A stretch of 64,000 bases of DNA from Hymenopus coronatus (Eukaryota; Arthropoda; Insecta; Mantodea; Hymenopodidae), in contig CM060881.1 in NCBI GenBank assembly GCA_030762935.1, positions 95,840,001 through 95,904,000 on the forward strand. The letters run 5' to 3'. A program made the position numbers and the translations under genes. How positions within the stretch are numbered: position 1 is the first letter of the stretch; each line of letters starts with the position of its first letter. Below the pieces are notes generated by a model. It was not told where the DNA came from. It saw only the letters and a program-made list of their open reading frames with translations, and searched no databases. Below, piece after piece: positions 22,979-32,794 of this stretch.

Positions 22979-24579
22979 TTGGGAATGGAATAGAACACAT
23001 AAGATATTTTGAGCTACATTCTGACACTGAATCATAGCAATGGAATGGAACACATAAGATATTTTGAGTTACGTTCCGACACTGAATCACGGCAATGGAA
23101 TGGAACACATAAGATAATTGAGCTACATTCTGACACTGAATCATAGCAATGGAATGGAACACATAAGATATTTTGAGTTACGTTCCGACACTGAATCACG
23201 GCAATGGAATGGAACACATAAGATATTTGAGCTACATTCTGACACTGAATCATAGCAATGGAATGGAACACATAAGATAATTGAGCTACATTCTGACACT
23301 GAATCATAGCAATGAAATGGAACACAAGATATTTGAGTTACATTCTGACACTGAATCACGGCAATGAAATGGAACACAAGATATTTGAGCTACATTCTGA
23401 CACTGAATCATGGCAATGGAATGGAACACATAAGATATTTTGAGTTACGTTCCGACACTGAATCACGGCAATGGAATGGAACACAAGATATTTGAGCTAC
23501 ATTCTGACACTGAATCATAGCAATGGAATGGAACACATAAGATAATTGAGCTACATTCTGACACTGAATCATAGCAATGGAATGGAACACACAAGGTATT
23601 TGAGCTACATTCTGACGCTGAATCATAGCAATGAAATGGAACACATAAGGTATTTTGACACTGAATCGTGGCCATGGAATGGGGCACGTAAGATATTTTG
23701 AGTTACGTTCTGACACTGAATCATGGCAATGGAATGGAACACATAAGATATTTTGAGTTACGTTCTGACATTAAATTATGACAATGGAATGGATCACATA
23801 AGATATTTTGAGCTACATTTTGACACTGAATCACGGCAATGGAATGGAATAATAAGATATTTGAGCTACATTTGACACTGAATCATGGCAATGGAATGAA
23901 ATAATAAGATATTTGAGCTACATCCTGACACTGAATCATGGCAATGGAATGGAATAATAAGATATTTTGAGCTACATTTTGACACTGAATCATGGCAATG
24001 GAATGGAATAATAAGATATTTCGAGTTACGTTTTGACACTGAATCATGGAAATGGAATGGAGCACGTAAGATATTTTGAGTTACGTTCTGACACTGAATC
24101 ATGGCAATAGAATGGAGTGCAACCCGTAAGATATTTTGAGTTAAGTTCCGAAACTGAATCGTAGGAATGGAATGGAACACATAAGATATTTTGAGCTACA
24201 TTCTAACACTGAATCTGGGCAATGGAATGGAATAATAAAATATTTTGATTTACGTTTTGACACTGAATCATGGCAATGGAATGGGGCACGTAAGATATTT
24301 TGAGTCACGTTTTGACATTGAATCATGGCAATGGAATGGAATATACAAGCTATTTTGAGTTACGTTCTGACACTGAATCATGGCATTAGAATAGAGTGCA
24401 ACCCGTAAGATATTTGGGGTTAAGTTCCGACATTGAATCATGGGAATGGAATGGAACATATAAGATAGTTTGAGTTACGTTGTGACACTGAATCTTGGTA
24501 TTTTGAGTTACGTTCTGATGCTGAATCATAACAATGGAATGGAACATATAAGATACTTTGAGTTGCGCTCTGACACTGA

Positions 24580-24850
24580 ATCGTGAATCCTCTGGCTGGC
24601 ATAACTTAGGATACGAAAAGCAGTGTTTTGGTGGTAATTATGGGCTGAAGGAAGGTAGGCTTTGTTTGGGATAGCTACAGTCGACAAATCTACTTGTGCG
24701 AGTGTGCCCGGACGGGGGAGGCAGGTGTAAGACAGCGGCCCACCTGCTCCTCGTACCCTCATACCCGGATACCTACCTTAATGGATGAATAGCCGTTGTA
24801 AAGCCGGCAGCATGTGTTATGGGAAGGGGGATTTGAATCCCAGTTGATTG
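24580..24850. repeat. GC-richer retroposon-like segment next to the array
   Basis: A moderately GC-rich block directly after the last satellite unit, containing TACCCTCATACCCGG and GGGGGATTTGAATCCCAG (B-box-like), then GCCCGCCGGCAC. It has tRNA-like features but no second copy recognised here. Confidence 0.35.
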
Positions 24851-25311
24851 CCCGCCGGCACAAGCTTTTCCATGTTAAGTCGCATCTATGTTCCGAATAT
24901 CCATCTCGAGGCTTTATTTTCAATTTATGCTCCATTCATCTTGTCCGCAGATGATCACACAAATCATTTCCAGCACGTACCGCACTATCCTAACTTCACA
25001 CTTTATCTCTGCATTCTAATTAATTTAAAACATATGGGACTGTTCCTACAAGCTGTTCCATTTATTAACCTGTCTTCCAAAGGCATTCTGTTCAGATGGA
25101 TTTCTTCATCAGTCTCATTCAGATGTTTCTTGCAGATGTATAACAGCACCTTATACCAACCAGTTCAATATAATTTATTCATTTTTACCCAATTCTGAAA
25201 TCTGTATTCTCTAATAAAACCATTAATGTATAAGTTATGAGCCATACCAATTTTATAGTTGTCAAAATTGTGAATTGCTTCTGCCTCACCCTTCCAAAAA
25301 TGGAAAATGTA
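24851..25311. other. Intergenic DNA, nothing recognised
   Basis: The 116-residue frame across most of this stretch has no recognisable motif and is likely chance. Confidence 0.35.
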
Positions 25312-25408
25312 CGAGGGACATTTTTTTTCAACCTCCGATAGGCTATAAATAAAAGATAATATCATAGAAAACAATGATTTTATTACTAAAAGTTTTGTAC
25401 ACTTATGG

Positions 25409-25501
25409 TTACTTTTCAACATAATCGCCGAAAAGATTGAGACATTTATGGTACCTGTGCACAAGCTTTGCAATACCCGCTTCAAAAAATGTTGCCGCCA
25501 A
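25409..25501 (-). pseudogene. Mariner transposase C-terminal tail (left arm)
   Basis: Thirty in-frame codons plus TAA on the minus strand, including EAGIAKLVHRYHKC and LNLFGDYVEK, the conserved C-terminus of mariner transposases. It is closer to a typical mariner tail than the right-arm version (HVHRQDKC, LFDDYVVK). This shows the arm derives from a different or less decayed copy, and that its coding polarity faces outward. Confidence 0.85.
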
Positions 25502-25504
25502 TGA

Positions 25505-25914
25505 TGCAGCCTGGAACCACAATCAATGCAGCTGTTTATTGTGAAACTTTACGTTTGCGGACAGCCATTCAAAACAAACGAAGAGGAATGCTGACTTCAG
25601 GAATTGTGTTGATCCATGACAATGCTCATCCACACACTGCTGCCACAACCCATCGGCTCCTTGAACAATTTCAATGGGACATTTTCGATCATCCGCCGTA
25701 CAGTCCTGATCTGGTACCCAGCAACTTTCACCTTTTACTTGAACCGAAGACGTGGCTAGGAGGGCAGCACTTTCAAACTAACGAAGATCTTCAAAACAAC
25801 GTCAATGCTCATTTGAAATCATTGGCGACAACATTTCTTGAAGCGGGTATATCAAAGCATGTGCACAGGCAAGATAAATGTCTCAATCTTTTCGATGATT
25901 ATGTTGTAAAGTAA
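25505..25914 (+). pseudogene. Mariner transposase, C-terminal half
   Basis: Codes for the end of a mariner-family transposase (cut-and-paste, DNA-binding and DDD catalysis in the nucleus). Visible are GTTINAAVYCETL, QNKRRGML, the second catalytic block VLIHDNAHPHTA and the third block HPPYSPDLVPSNFHLL, then the C-terminus LNLFDDYVVK. Between the second catalytic Asp and the third-Asp position there are exactly 34 residues, but the third position is Asn (PSN) where the family has Asp. The N-terminal HTH half is absent. The start Met at 25468 lies in the inverted arm and is not authentic. Inactive. Confidence 0.9.
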
Positions 25915-26014
25915 CCATAAGCGTACAAATCGTTAGTAAAAAAATAATTGTTTTCTGTGAACTTTAATTTTATTTATAGCCTATCGGAGATTAAAAACAA
26001 AACCGGTCCTCGTA

Positions 26015-26139
26015 TTTTTATAGCAAATAGTTATTGGAACTTTGGGCATCCACAGAGTATCCACAGTTAGCTGTCTTCCCCCTGCTTTGGGCTCTATAGC
26101 TATTTAAATATCATAAAATACAATTCTTTCCTAGCATAA
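26015..26139. other. Short intergenic gap
   Basis: Unremarkable sequence between the mariner and family C. Confidence 0.4.
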
Positions 26140-26740
26140 TGTTTTATAAAACAGCTGTTTCGCAAATGTTCATCTTTCAAAATGTTTTACGCGTCTATTG
26201 TGTTTAAATAAAACTAAAATTTCCAAAATGCACAGAAGTATCTATTGTTAATATTGCATGCAAAAAATTAACCTAATAGTAATGACAATTTTTTAAAACA
26301 AATCTTTAACATTATTAATTTTAGGGATTAAAATTTGGAGCTTCTTTAAAAATTGTAATAATTCATTAATCACTGTTTATTAAAATATCGCTCTTTAAAG
26401 TTTTTCTCTGAAATCAAACATCCAATTTAGAAAATGCCAACCTATTCTTTCTAATTTTTTGGCATGTTCAACATTTTGATTTGATATATTTGAAAAATTT
26501 TCATCACCACATCTGATATCCACTTTATAAATTGAAATAATTATTTGAAAATAATATTTATGAAATAATGTATAGCTTTAAAAGTGTTACGCCAATTTCG
26601 ATAAAATTAAGTATTTATATTAAAATAACAGGAATGCAATCACGATAACATTTTCTAAAAATTCCGTTCAAATATAGACATTTTAAGTATCATCTCCCAG
26701 TCCCTAAGATATACAATTATTTTGCATGTTTAAATTTTTC
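26140..26740 (+). repeat. Family C AT-rich dispersed repeat, copy 2
   Basis: Collinear with 7.78-8.32 kb: ACTAAAATTTCC, AGGGATTAAAATTTGG, TTATTAAAATATCGCTCTTT, CCAATTTAGAAAATGCC and ACATTTTGATT. Boundaries are approximate and the element class unknown. Confidence 0.5.
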
Positions 26741-27465
26741 TGCAATTCTCCTGTACTTATAGCGACAGATGCAACATATTCACACCTGTGTGAACTGTAA
26801 CATGTATGTAGAGATTTCAGTAACCTGGAGTTACCAAAAAGTGTTTAAATAGATAGACATGGAATCCAAGTAATAGCTTCTGTCATGTGTATTAAAATGG
26901 AAACCCAAATAATGTTCGCTGATATAGAAACAATGAAAACGTGTGTATTAGATGATATTGTATATTTTAATTAAGTGCCAGACAGGATTAAAGTTTTACT
27001 CAACTAGGGGATAAAATTAGGCTCAGTATGAAAAGAAAAGTTAGGAATCATTAACAGGAAACTACTCCTCTAAGCAGCAAGCGCTTTTGAGATGACAAGT
27101 AGAAGTGGGAAAAAGAAACCGAACTGAATAAGCTCTATAAAGAGGAACACAAAAAGTCAGACACGTCTTTATTTTTGTTTCTATTTCTCCATAAAATTTT
27201 AGGAATCAATATTTCCGAAATGATTGCGCCTTGGAAACTAAAATCTTCTTGTATGCTAAATCATATGAGTTTTAAAATGTGTGGGGGGCGGTTTTACAAT
27301 AATTTAAAAATAATTTTATGCAATATTTGAGCTAATAACTCAATTATGTCAAAGTTGCGATGTGTAATACAAAGTTAGAATATTGAAAAATGCTCAGCTA
27401 TTCATTTTGTCTTTCTAATATTATTTTATATTTAAAAAGTAACGTGATTAATTCATGCAGAAAGT
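26741..27465. other. AT-rich intergenic DNA, nothing recognised
   Basis: No frame above noise and no shared repeat recognised. Confidence 0.4.
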
Positions 27466-27745
27466 TTCTTAATTAGTTGTTTTTCCAACAAGCTGTGTGT
27501 AGAACAAGAATTGGAAAGGTAGAATCAATGTGAGATTTCTACCACCTATGTCCCGGTTTGTCTTGCCAACTGAGCTACTATGAAACCACATTAAATTTGC
27601 CAAGTGATTTACATTTGTCCGGGATTTTTGATGTTACACACCCCAGTGGTGACTTAACATTGTTGAGTATTTACGTAAGTTCCAACTATTAGGCCAATTA
27701 GTTCCATAATTAATTAGCAGCTAAAGGACCAGACGAATTCCAACT
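27466..27745. repeat. SINE family 5, copy 1
   Basis: The left arm CAAGCTGTGTGTAGAACAAG matches the arms at 62.5 kb. It then has a tRNA-like stretch which on the minus strand reads TAGCTCAGTTGGCAAGAC, a canonical tRNA A-box. The right part, read on the minus strand, aligns with 62.69-62.80 kb (AGTTGGAACTTACGTAAAT). The promoter reads toward the left. Confidence 0.65.
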
Positions 27746-27914
27746 GATCCAAGTAATATAGAATATGCAGTGAAAGAATATGACTAATGTTAATTTAGAT
27801 GATACGTATTCACATTGCCTCATTGATATGTACGTTTGCCATATGTATGACTGACTACATGTTAGTTACGTCAAGAGTATGATTGTCTACACAAATCTAC
27901 TTCTTTTGTTTTTT

Positions 27915-28731
27915 ACTTTCTCTATACGAACTATGTACATAGTGTATAGAAAAGGTATTGCACTCCACCATAAAATTCGATACCCAGATTTCACCGGAAA
28001 TATATGTTTTAGGGTCCCCTTTATCTAAAAAAAGCTCGTATTTGCAGAAAAAGGTCCGTGTGTCTGTGTGTCTGTGAACAAGATAACTCAAAAACAAAAG
28101 TCGGTCAAATATCAAACTTGGTATTTGAGTTTAAACTCTTCCAGGGATGCGACAAGAATATTTTGAGAAAAATCACTCCACCCCAAACTACCCTTTACAT
28201 GGAACTTTTTTCGAAAATTTTGATTTTCTCAAAAATGGCTCTAGCGATTTTTTTTTAAAATATCGTATATTAAAGACATTTACCTCACCAATAAAATGTA
28301 TATTTTGAATTTTCTGGGAATAGCCTCTTAAGACTATCTTTATTCTGAGTGAATTTTCCGGAATTTTGTAAAACTGCTAAACCGTAAGAGATAGACAAAA
28401 ACTTACCACACAAAAAATGTAGAGCACATTAAAGCACACAATTTATGTTGTATACATTTTTTTCTTGGAGTTGATCGTTTTTGAGATATTCCTTGTTTTT
28501 TGTTTTCAGGGTCGAAAATCTTAACTTATCTCATACAGGAATTTGTAAACTCATGTCCATACAAACAAAGGACCTTCAGTCACATAGTAACCAGTTTTTG
28601 ACTATCGTTTTAACCTATGTTACTCCCTTATTTCATTTCTACTTACAATGAAGAAAGTAATAAGACTATTTCCGCTACTAGATTAGCATGAAGTAATAGA
28701 AGCATAAGCTTTTTAAGAATATAGAGAAAGT
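27915..28731 (+). repeat. Family A, copy 16 (full length, clean)
   Basis: 817 bp from ACTTTCTCTATACG to TAGAGAAAGT, preceded by TTTTTT and followed by CATGTGAATGGTACACATCAG and a T-run. The head palindrome ACTATGTACATAGT is intact and the internal palindrome region reads ATCAAACTTGGTATTTGAG. No consistent frame. Confidence 0.93.
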
Positions 28732-28734
28732 CAT

Positions 28735-29086
28735 GTGAATGGTACACATCAGATTTTTTTTTGTAAGCTTCTAAAGAGTTTTAATACTTTCTACTTCACA
28801 TTAATTTTTACAAGCTTGAACGATAGGTAGTTGTATTTTAATTATACAGAAACAATTCTCCAACCGAGGACGAAGTGATGAATTCTGTATCAATTATAAA
28901 TTATAGTACCACATTGTATACTTCCTCTGAAATAAACCTGCTAAAGCCAATCCAAATTTTGAAAATTCTTGATAATTTCTACTCTTTATACCTCCGATCT
29001 AGAGAAGAAAATATATAGTTAAAATATGTATCCCCTCCAATTTTTTCGAAAAAGTCCTCTTGCGTTAGTATCTGTAACTTAAAAAT
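28735..29086. other. AT-rich intergenic DNA, nothing recognised
   Basis: No feature that I can support. Confidence 0.4.
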
Positions 29087-29214
29087 ATAACGCGGAACCT
29101 AAAGTAAGGTGAATATAAACTTAATGTTAAAACCAGCTGAACATGTCAATATAACGCGGAACCTAAAGTAAGGTGAATATAAACTTAATGTTAAAACCAG
29201 CTGAACATGTCAAT
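29087..29214 (+). repeat. Perfect 64-bp tandem duplication
   Basis: ATAACGCGGAACCTAAAGTA begins at 29087 and again at 29151, and the two 64-bp units ending ACATGTCAAT appear identical. They sit directly before a SINE 5-type copy. A recent duplication or an assembly artefact. Confidence 0.95.
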
Positions 29215-29465
29215 ACCCGAGATTTGAACACAGTTCTCTTTTTCGCCCTACAGTTTCTCTAACCATTGAGCTACTGTGACAACATACTGGTATGGCATTC
29301 ACTTCTCCAATTGATTCGTTTTTTTATTTTGACAACCAACCGATTTCTTCTAACTTCAGAAAACACCTTATTGGCGGCTTGCATATCCTAAGTGCATAGA
29401 ATCCGGGCAATATTCACACAGTTATTGCCAACTATTGGACAATTTTATTATTATATTGGCAATGT
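29200..29465. repeat. SINE family 5, copy 2 (diverged)
   Basis: Contains CCCGAGATTTGAACACAG (complement of a B box) and CCATTGAGCTACTGTGAC (complement of GTAGCTCAATGG, an A box), so the pol III head reads on the minus strand. The part to the right aligns weakly with the other family 5 copies (TATTGGCGGCTTGCATATCC). Confidence 0.55.
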
Positions 29466-29764
29466 TGTATGAATGTCCTACTAAGGGTAGATGTTTTACT
29501 GTTAGAATCAGCTGGAATACTCATACCCATTCATTTTTATGTTGATGTACATTTAAAAAAAATCACCATGCAACATTTAAGTTATTAGCATTCTAGTGAA
29601 TGTTCCCTTTATGTACATTGCACGCCATTGTACGCTTACGAGAAATAGTATTGTATGGTGAAAAAGTGGGAGGCGACAAGAATAACTGACAGTGCTTTGC
29701 TAGAGATGCAGGCCATTAACGTATGTAGAAATTTATGTTTCAATCGATGGAATTATCCGCAACT

Positions 29765-29900
29765 CTTAATGGCCTCCGATATCCCCAGATTCACCACCAA
29801 GTCATTTTTATGTGGGACTATTTGAAGGACCGAATCTTTGCTGGACACCTGAAAATCTGAACCACCTGCTGAACTTCATATTCCAGAATACTCACGTTCG
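29765..29900 (+). pseudogene. Transposase C-terminal fragment (mariner-superfamily type)
   Basis: Two adjoining frames read WPPISPDSPPSHF and then FMWDYLKDRIFAG. This resembles the block WPPRSPDLTPCDFFLWGYLKD of an insect mariner-superfamily transposase group with an N-terminal HTH. The catalytic Asp position is His here, a one-base frameshift separates the parts and a stop follows. It is decayed and has no visible ends. Confidence 0.5.
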
Positions 29901-30303
29901 CAATTCTTGAGGCTATTTCATAAATTGGTTGATATAGTAGGACACACTTAAAGTGACATAGTGTTGAAGTGTTAGTTTAAAGTTGTGTAATGTTAATTGA
30001 TGGAAAATGTTTGGGATTTTTAGGATAATTTTCGTATCATAAAAAAGTTAACACATTATTTGAATATGCTCACCTGTTACTTCTCTCGCAACAAAAGAAT
30101 TAATGCTACAGAAAATCTGGAAATCTAGAAATGTTATGTACTGAACTCCATATTTCTAACTTTTCCTCTTTCTCGTTTCAACCTAGTATAGCATATTTAT
30201 ATGTAGTTGCTGCCATCCGTGAACGGATTCATTAATATTTGATGACTAAAGGATCGCTTGCAAGTGAATAAAACTAGGCTTCCAGCATTGAAAGATTCTC
30301 AAA
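29901..30303. other. AT-rich intergenic DNA
   Basis: Nothing recognised upstream of the LINE fragment. Confidence 0.4.
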
Positions 30304-30702
30304 GTGTTCGAAGAAGCTCTGCAGATATCTGCATCCAGGGCATTCAAATGGGGAGGGGTTGTATTCCCACTTTTGTGGGATTTGATTTTGGATGATCTGC
30401 TGCAGGACGTGAAAGACTTAGGCTTATATACCCAAATATTTGTCTATGGCATTGTTACTCATCCAGATAAGTATGCCAGTACTGTATCCGATCTAACGAT
30501 CGAAGCAGGATGTATATCGTTTTAGAAGCACTTATCTCGATTATACGTTAAAGTAAATGAAAAATGTTAAAACTCTTGTTCTATTTAAACAATTGCTGAT
30601 TAGCTTCAATGTTAAGTATCTGGGTTTACTGCTAGGAAGTTAACCTACAGGGCACTTACATTTTCAATTAATGACGATGATGATGATAATAATAACAACA
30701 AC

Positions 30703-30740
<38 letters not shown>

Positions 30741-31060
30741 GGGAAAATGACCTTAATGACAGTCAGAAGAACCTTTGGTGAAACGTGTGAACTGAAACCA
30801 GAGATGATGCTTAGGCTGCATAAAGCAGTCTTTAGACTCATAATCCTCCATAGGTCACCTGTTTGGTGGCTTAAAGTTAGTCAACTAACTTTGCAGGGCT
30901 CAAAGATTGTCTTGCCTTCGTACCGGATCTTCAGATTTATTCGGCTTTTAGCACCAGTGGGACTAAATGTATGACGTTATTATTAGTTCAGCGAGACCTT
31001 TGTATCAAAGGATAGGTACGGAATTTAACCTTGGACTGCATGCATTGCCGACTTCATAAA
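30304..31060 (+). pseudogene. Non-LTR retrotransposon (LINE) reverse transcriptase remnant
   Basis: The frame 30304-30525 contains GGVVFPLLWDLILDDLL...LGLYTQ, the palm-domain block of LINE reverse transcriptases. The following FVYG stands where the catalytic YADD should be, so activity is lost. Further on, KYLGLLLGS (about 30617-30645) matches the conserved KYLG(V/I)xLDS motif. The frame 30747-30974 has RRTFGETCELKPEMM...LHKAVFRLIILHRSPVWW, the thumb region (YGAxVWWP-type) before an RNase H-like part. At least three frameshifts, an AAT microsatellite and stops interrupt it. The order is right for a Jockey/I-like element. No 5-prime ORF1 or endonuclease is seen. Confidence 0.8.
30672..30740. 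repeat. (GAT/AAC/AAT)n microsatellite within the LINE
   Basis: A triplet run shifting from GAT through AAC to AAT units, splitting the reverse transcriptase remnant between its palm and thumb parts. Confidence 0.9.
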
Positions 31061-31825
31061 CAAGTTGATATACTGGACAGTGCAGAAATGTTTTTCACCA
31101 GGGCATTTTATGTTCTTTTCACACGAGATGGAAGTGACCACCGATCATAGAATTTGCTACTTCAAACTAGAAGATTACATTACCTATCAATATAAATGCT
31201 GCAGTGGCAAGTTTACGAGGTGCAAGCAATTGTTCCAAATGAAAATATTGGAAACAAGTCCCATTTCACTAAGGTGACGTTGAAGCTGCTGACAGCCTAC
31301 CCATTGTTCTCTAGTCCTCTGCAAGAGGCAATGCGTGATAAACTTGCTACCTACTATAGTGATTTTTATAACAAAAACAAAAAATAAGTTAAATTACTGT
31401 TCCTAATTAAACATAGTGATAGGAGGTAACACAAAGTACTCTTTAAGGTTTCAATGTTAAGGACAATTACTACCCGACCCCATTACTATAATAATCAAAT
31501 CAGAATATTCACAGCCAGCGCTGATGTCATGCTTATCCGCTATGGTCGACAACGAACCAAAATAAAAGAATAATCAGTTGTTCAGATTTTCAATCCATAA
31601 CCTAGCATAGCTAATCTTGCAAACTATTGGAATGTATGCTGAATGGATGTAGTTAATTCGATGTCTCACCTGTTGGAGAACAGCGGACTGTGACTTTGTG
31701 TTCAATTGCTACCCTAAGCAACAGATTGACTTAAAGTACCGAGAGCGACGTTATTGGGTGTCATTTTCTTTTTAGGCTAATAATTATTCTATTAATAGGC
31801 AGTAAATTAGAAAAATCTGTAATTT
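31061..31825. other. Possible LINE 3-prime part, then unassigned DNA
   Basis: Up to about 31390 there are 63-70-residue frames that could be decayed RNase H or 3-prime LINE coding sequence, but I see no diagnostic motif. After 31390 nothing is recognised. Confidence 0.3.
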
Positions 31826-31880
31826 TCCATTCACATGACTTTCTCTGCATCTCTGTAAGACATTATTATTAAAAATCTGA
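31826..31880 (-). repeat. Extra family A tail fragment
   Basis: CATTCACATGACTTTCTCTG, then CATCTCTGTAAGACATTATT: a family A terminal ~55 bp on the minus strand, immediately outside the full copy that starts at 31898. Confidence 0.8.
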
Positions 31881-31897
31881 TGTATACCATTCACATG

Positions 31898-32789
31898 ACT
31901 TTCTCTATATCGCTGCAATAAATTATTCTTAAAAAGCTCATACTTCTATTTACTTTAAGCTAATCAGAAAAAATTATCAGAAATAGTCTTATTACTTGCT
32001 TCCTTGTAAGTAGAAGCGAAATAAGGGGCTACCATAGGTTAAAGTGATAGTCAAAAGCTGGTTGCTATGTCAATGAAGTTCCTTTGTTTATATGGATCGG
32101 ATTTGTCAAGTTCCTGTATGAGAAAAATATAAGTTTTTCATAGCAGAAACCAAAAATAAGGAATGTCTCAAAAACGAGGAACTCCACGAAAAAAAATTAT
32201 ATAACATAAAATGTGTGTTTTAACGTGCTCTATATTTTTTTTGTAATAAGTTTTTGTCCATCTCTTACGGTTTAGCAGTTAATCAAAATTCGTAAAATTC
32301 ATCCAGAATGAACTACTCTTCAGAGACTATTCCTAGAAAATTCAAGATATACATTTTATTTGTCAGGTAAATATGTTTAATATACGAAATTTTAATCAAA
32401 ATCGTTAGTCATTTTTGAGAAAATAAAAATTTTCGAAAAAAGTTTCATGTAAAGGGTAGTTGGGGATGGGGGGATTTTTCTCAAAATCTTCGTGTCGCAT
32501 CCCTGGAGAATACTAAACTTAAATACCAAGTTTGGTATTTTACAGACTATTCGTTTTTGAGTTATTGAGTTCACGGACACACACACACAGATACAATTTG
32601 GTATTTAACACACTTCCGTTTTTGAGTTAATGCTGTACACACACACACACACACACATACACACTGACTTTTTTGGATTCAGGAGGGTAAAAGTATGTAT
32701 TTGCGGTGAAATTTCGGTATCAAAATTTTAGATGTAATACAATACATTCTCTATTTAATATGTACGTTGTGCATAGCGGTAGAGAAGGT
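31898..32789 (-). repeat. Family A, copy 17 (minus, full length)
   Basis: Both ends are present (ACTTTCTCTATATCG at left, TAGAGAAGGT at right). All blocks are in order, with CA tracts at 32578-32588 and 32637-32656. The copy carries an internal duplication of the ~60 bp TTTGGTATTT...GTTTTTGAGTTA region with its CA tract, accounting for its 892-bp length. Confidence 0.9.
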
Positions 32790-32794
32790 AAACA

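Larger units (their letters stand above)
22060..24590 (+). repeat. 55-bp minisatellite array
   Basis: More than 40 tandem units of about 50-57 bp built on TAAGATATTTTGAGTTACGTTCTGACACTGAATCATGGCAATGGAATGGAACACA (described in pieces: a GATATTTTGAG part, a TTCTGACACTGAATCATGG part and an AATGGAACACA part). Variants include GAGCTACATT, TAAGATAATTGAG and AATAATAAG forms. The unit is not a multiple of three, and the many 60-120-residue frames on both strands are by-products. A SINE interrupts the array at 22.75 kb. Confidence 0.95.
25312..26012. mobile_element. Mariner element with two 3-prime ends (foldback), flanked by TA
   Basis: The ends begin CGAGG and are flanked by TA at 25310-25311 and 26013-26014, as expected for mariner insertion. 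The left ~193 bp (25312-25504) are an inverted, diverged copy of the right ~197 bp (25816-26012). The pairing includes the terminal sequence, the 3-prime untranslated part and the last ~30 transposase codons. So both ends derive from the same (3-prime) mariner end, and the central part holds only the C-terminal half of a transposase. At 701 bp it is about half the usual mariner length of ~1.3 kb. Confidence 0.85.

Noticed and set aside
22055..24459. Many overlapping 60-121-residue open frames with a repeated MIQCQNVTQNIL-like protein motif
   Set aside because: They are readings of a ~55-bp tandem repeat whose unit is not a multiple of three. Frames switch between strands and phases, and there is no start or promoter logic.
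22060..24590. CRISPR-like array (regular repeats)
   Set aside because: Units are contiguous tandem repeats with no unique spacers, in a eukaryotic repeat context.
25165..25485. 106-residue minus frame over the mariner left end
   Set aside because: It reads the mariner arm in the wrong frame. The authentic transposase tail is in another frame at 25501-25409.
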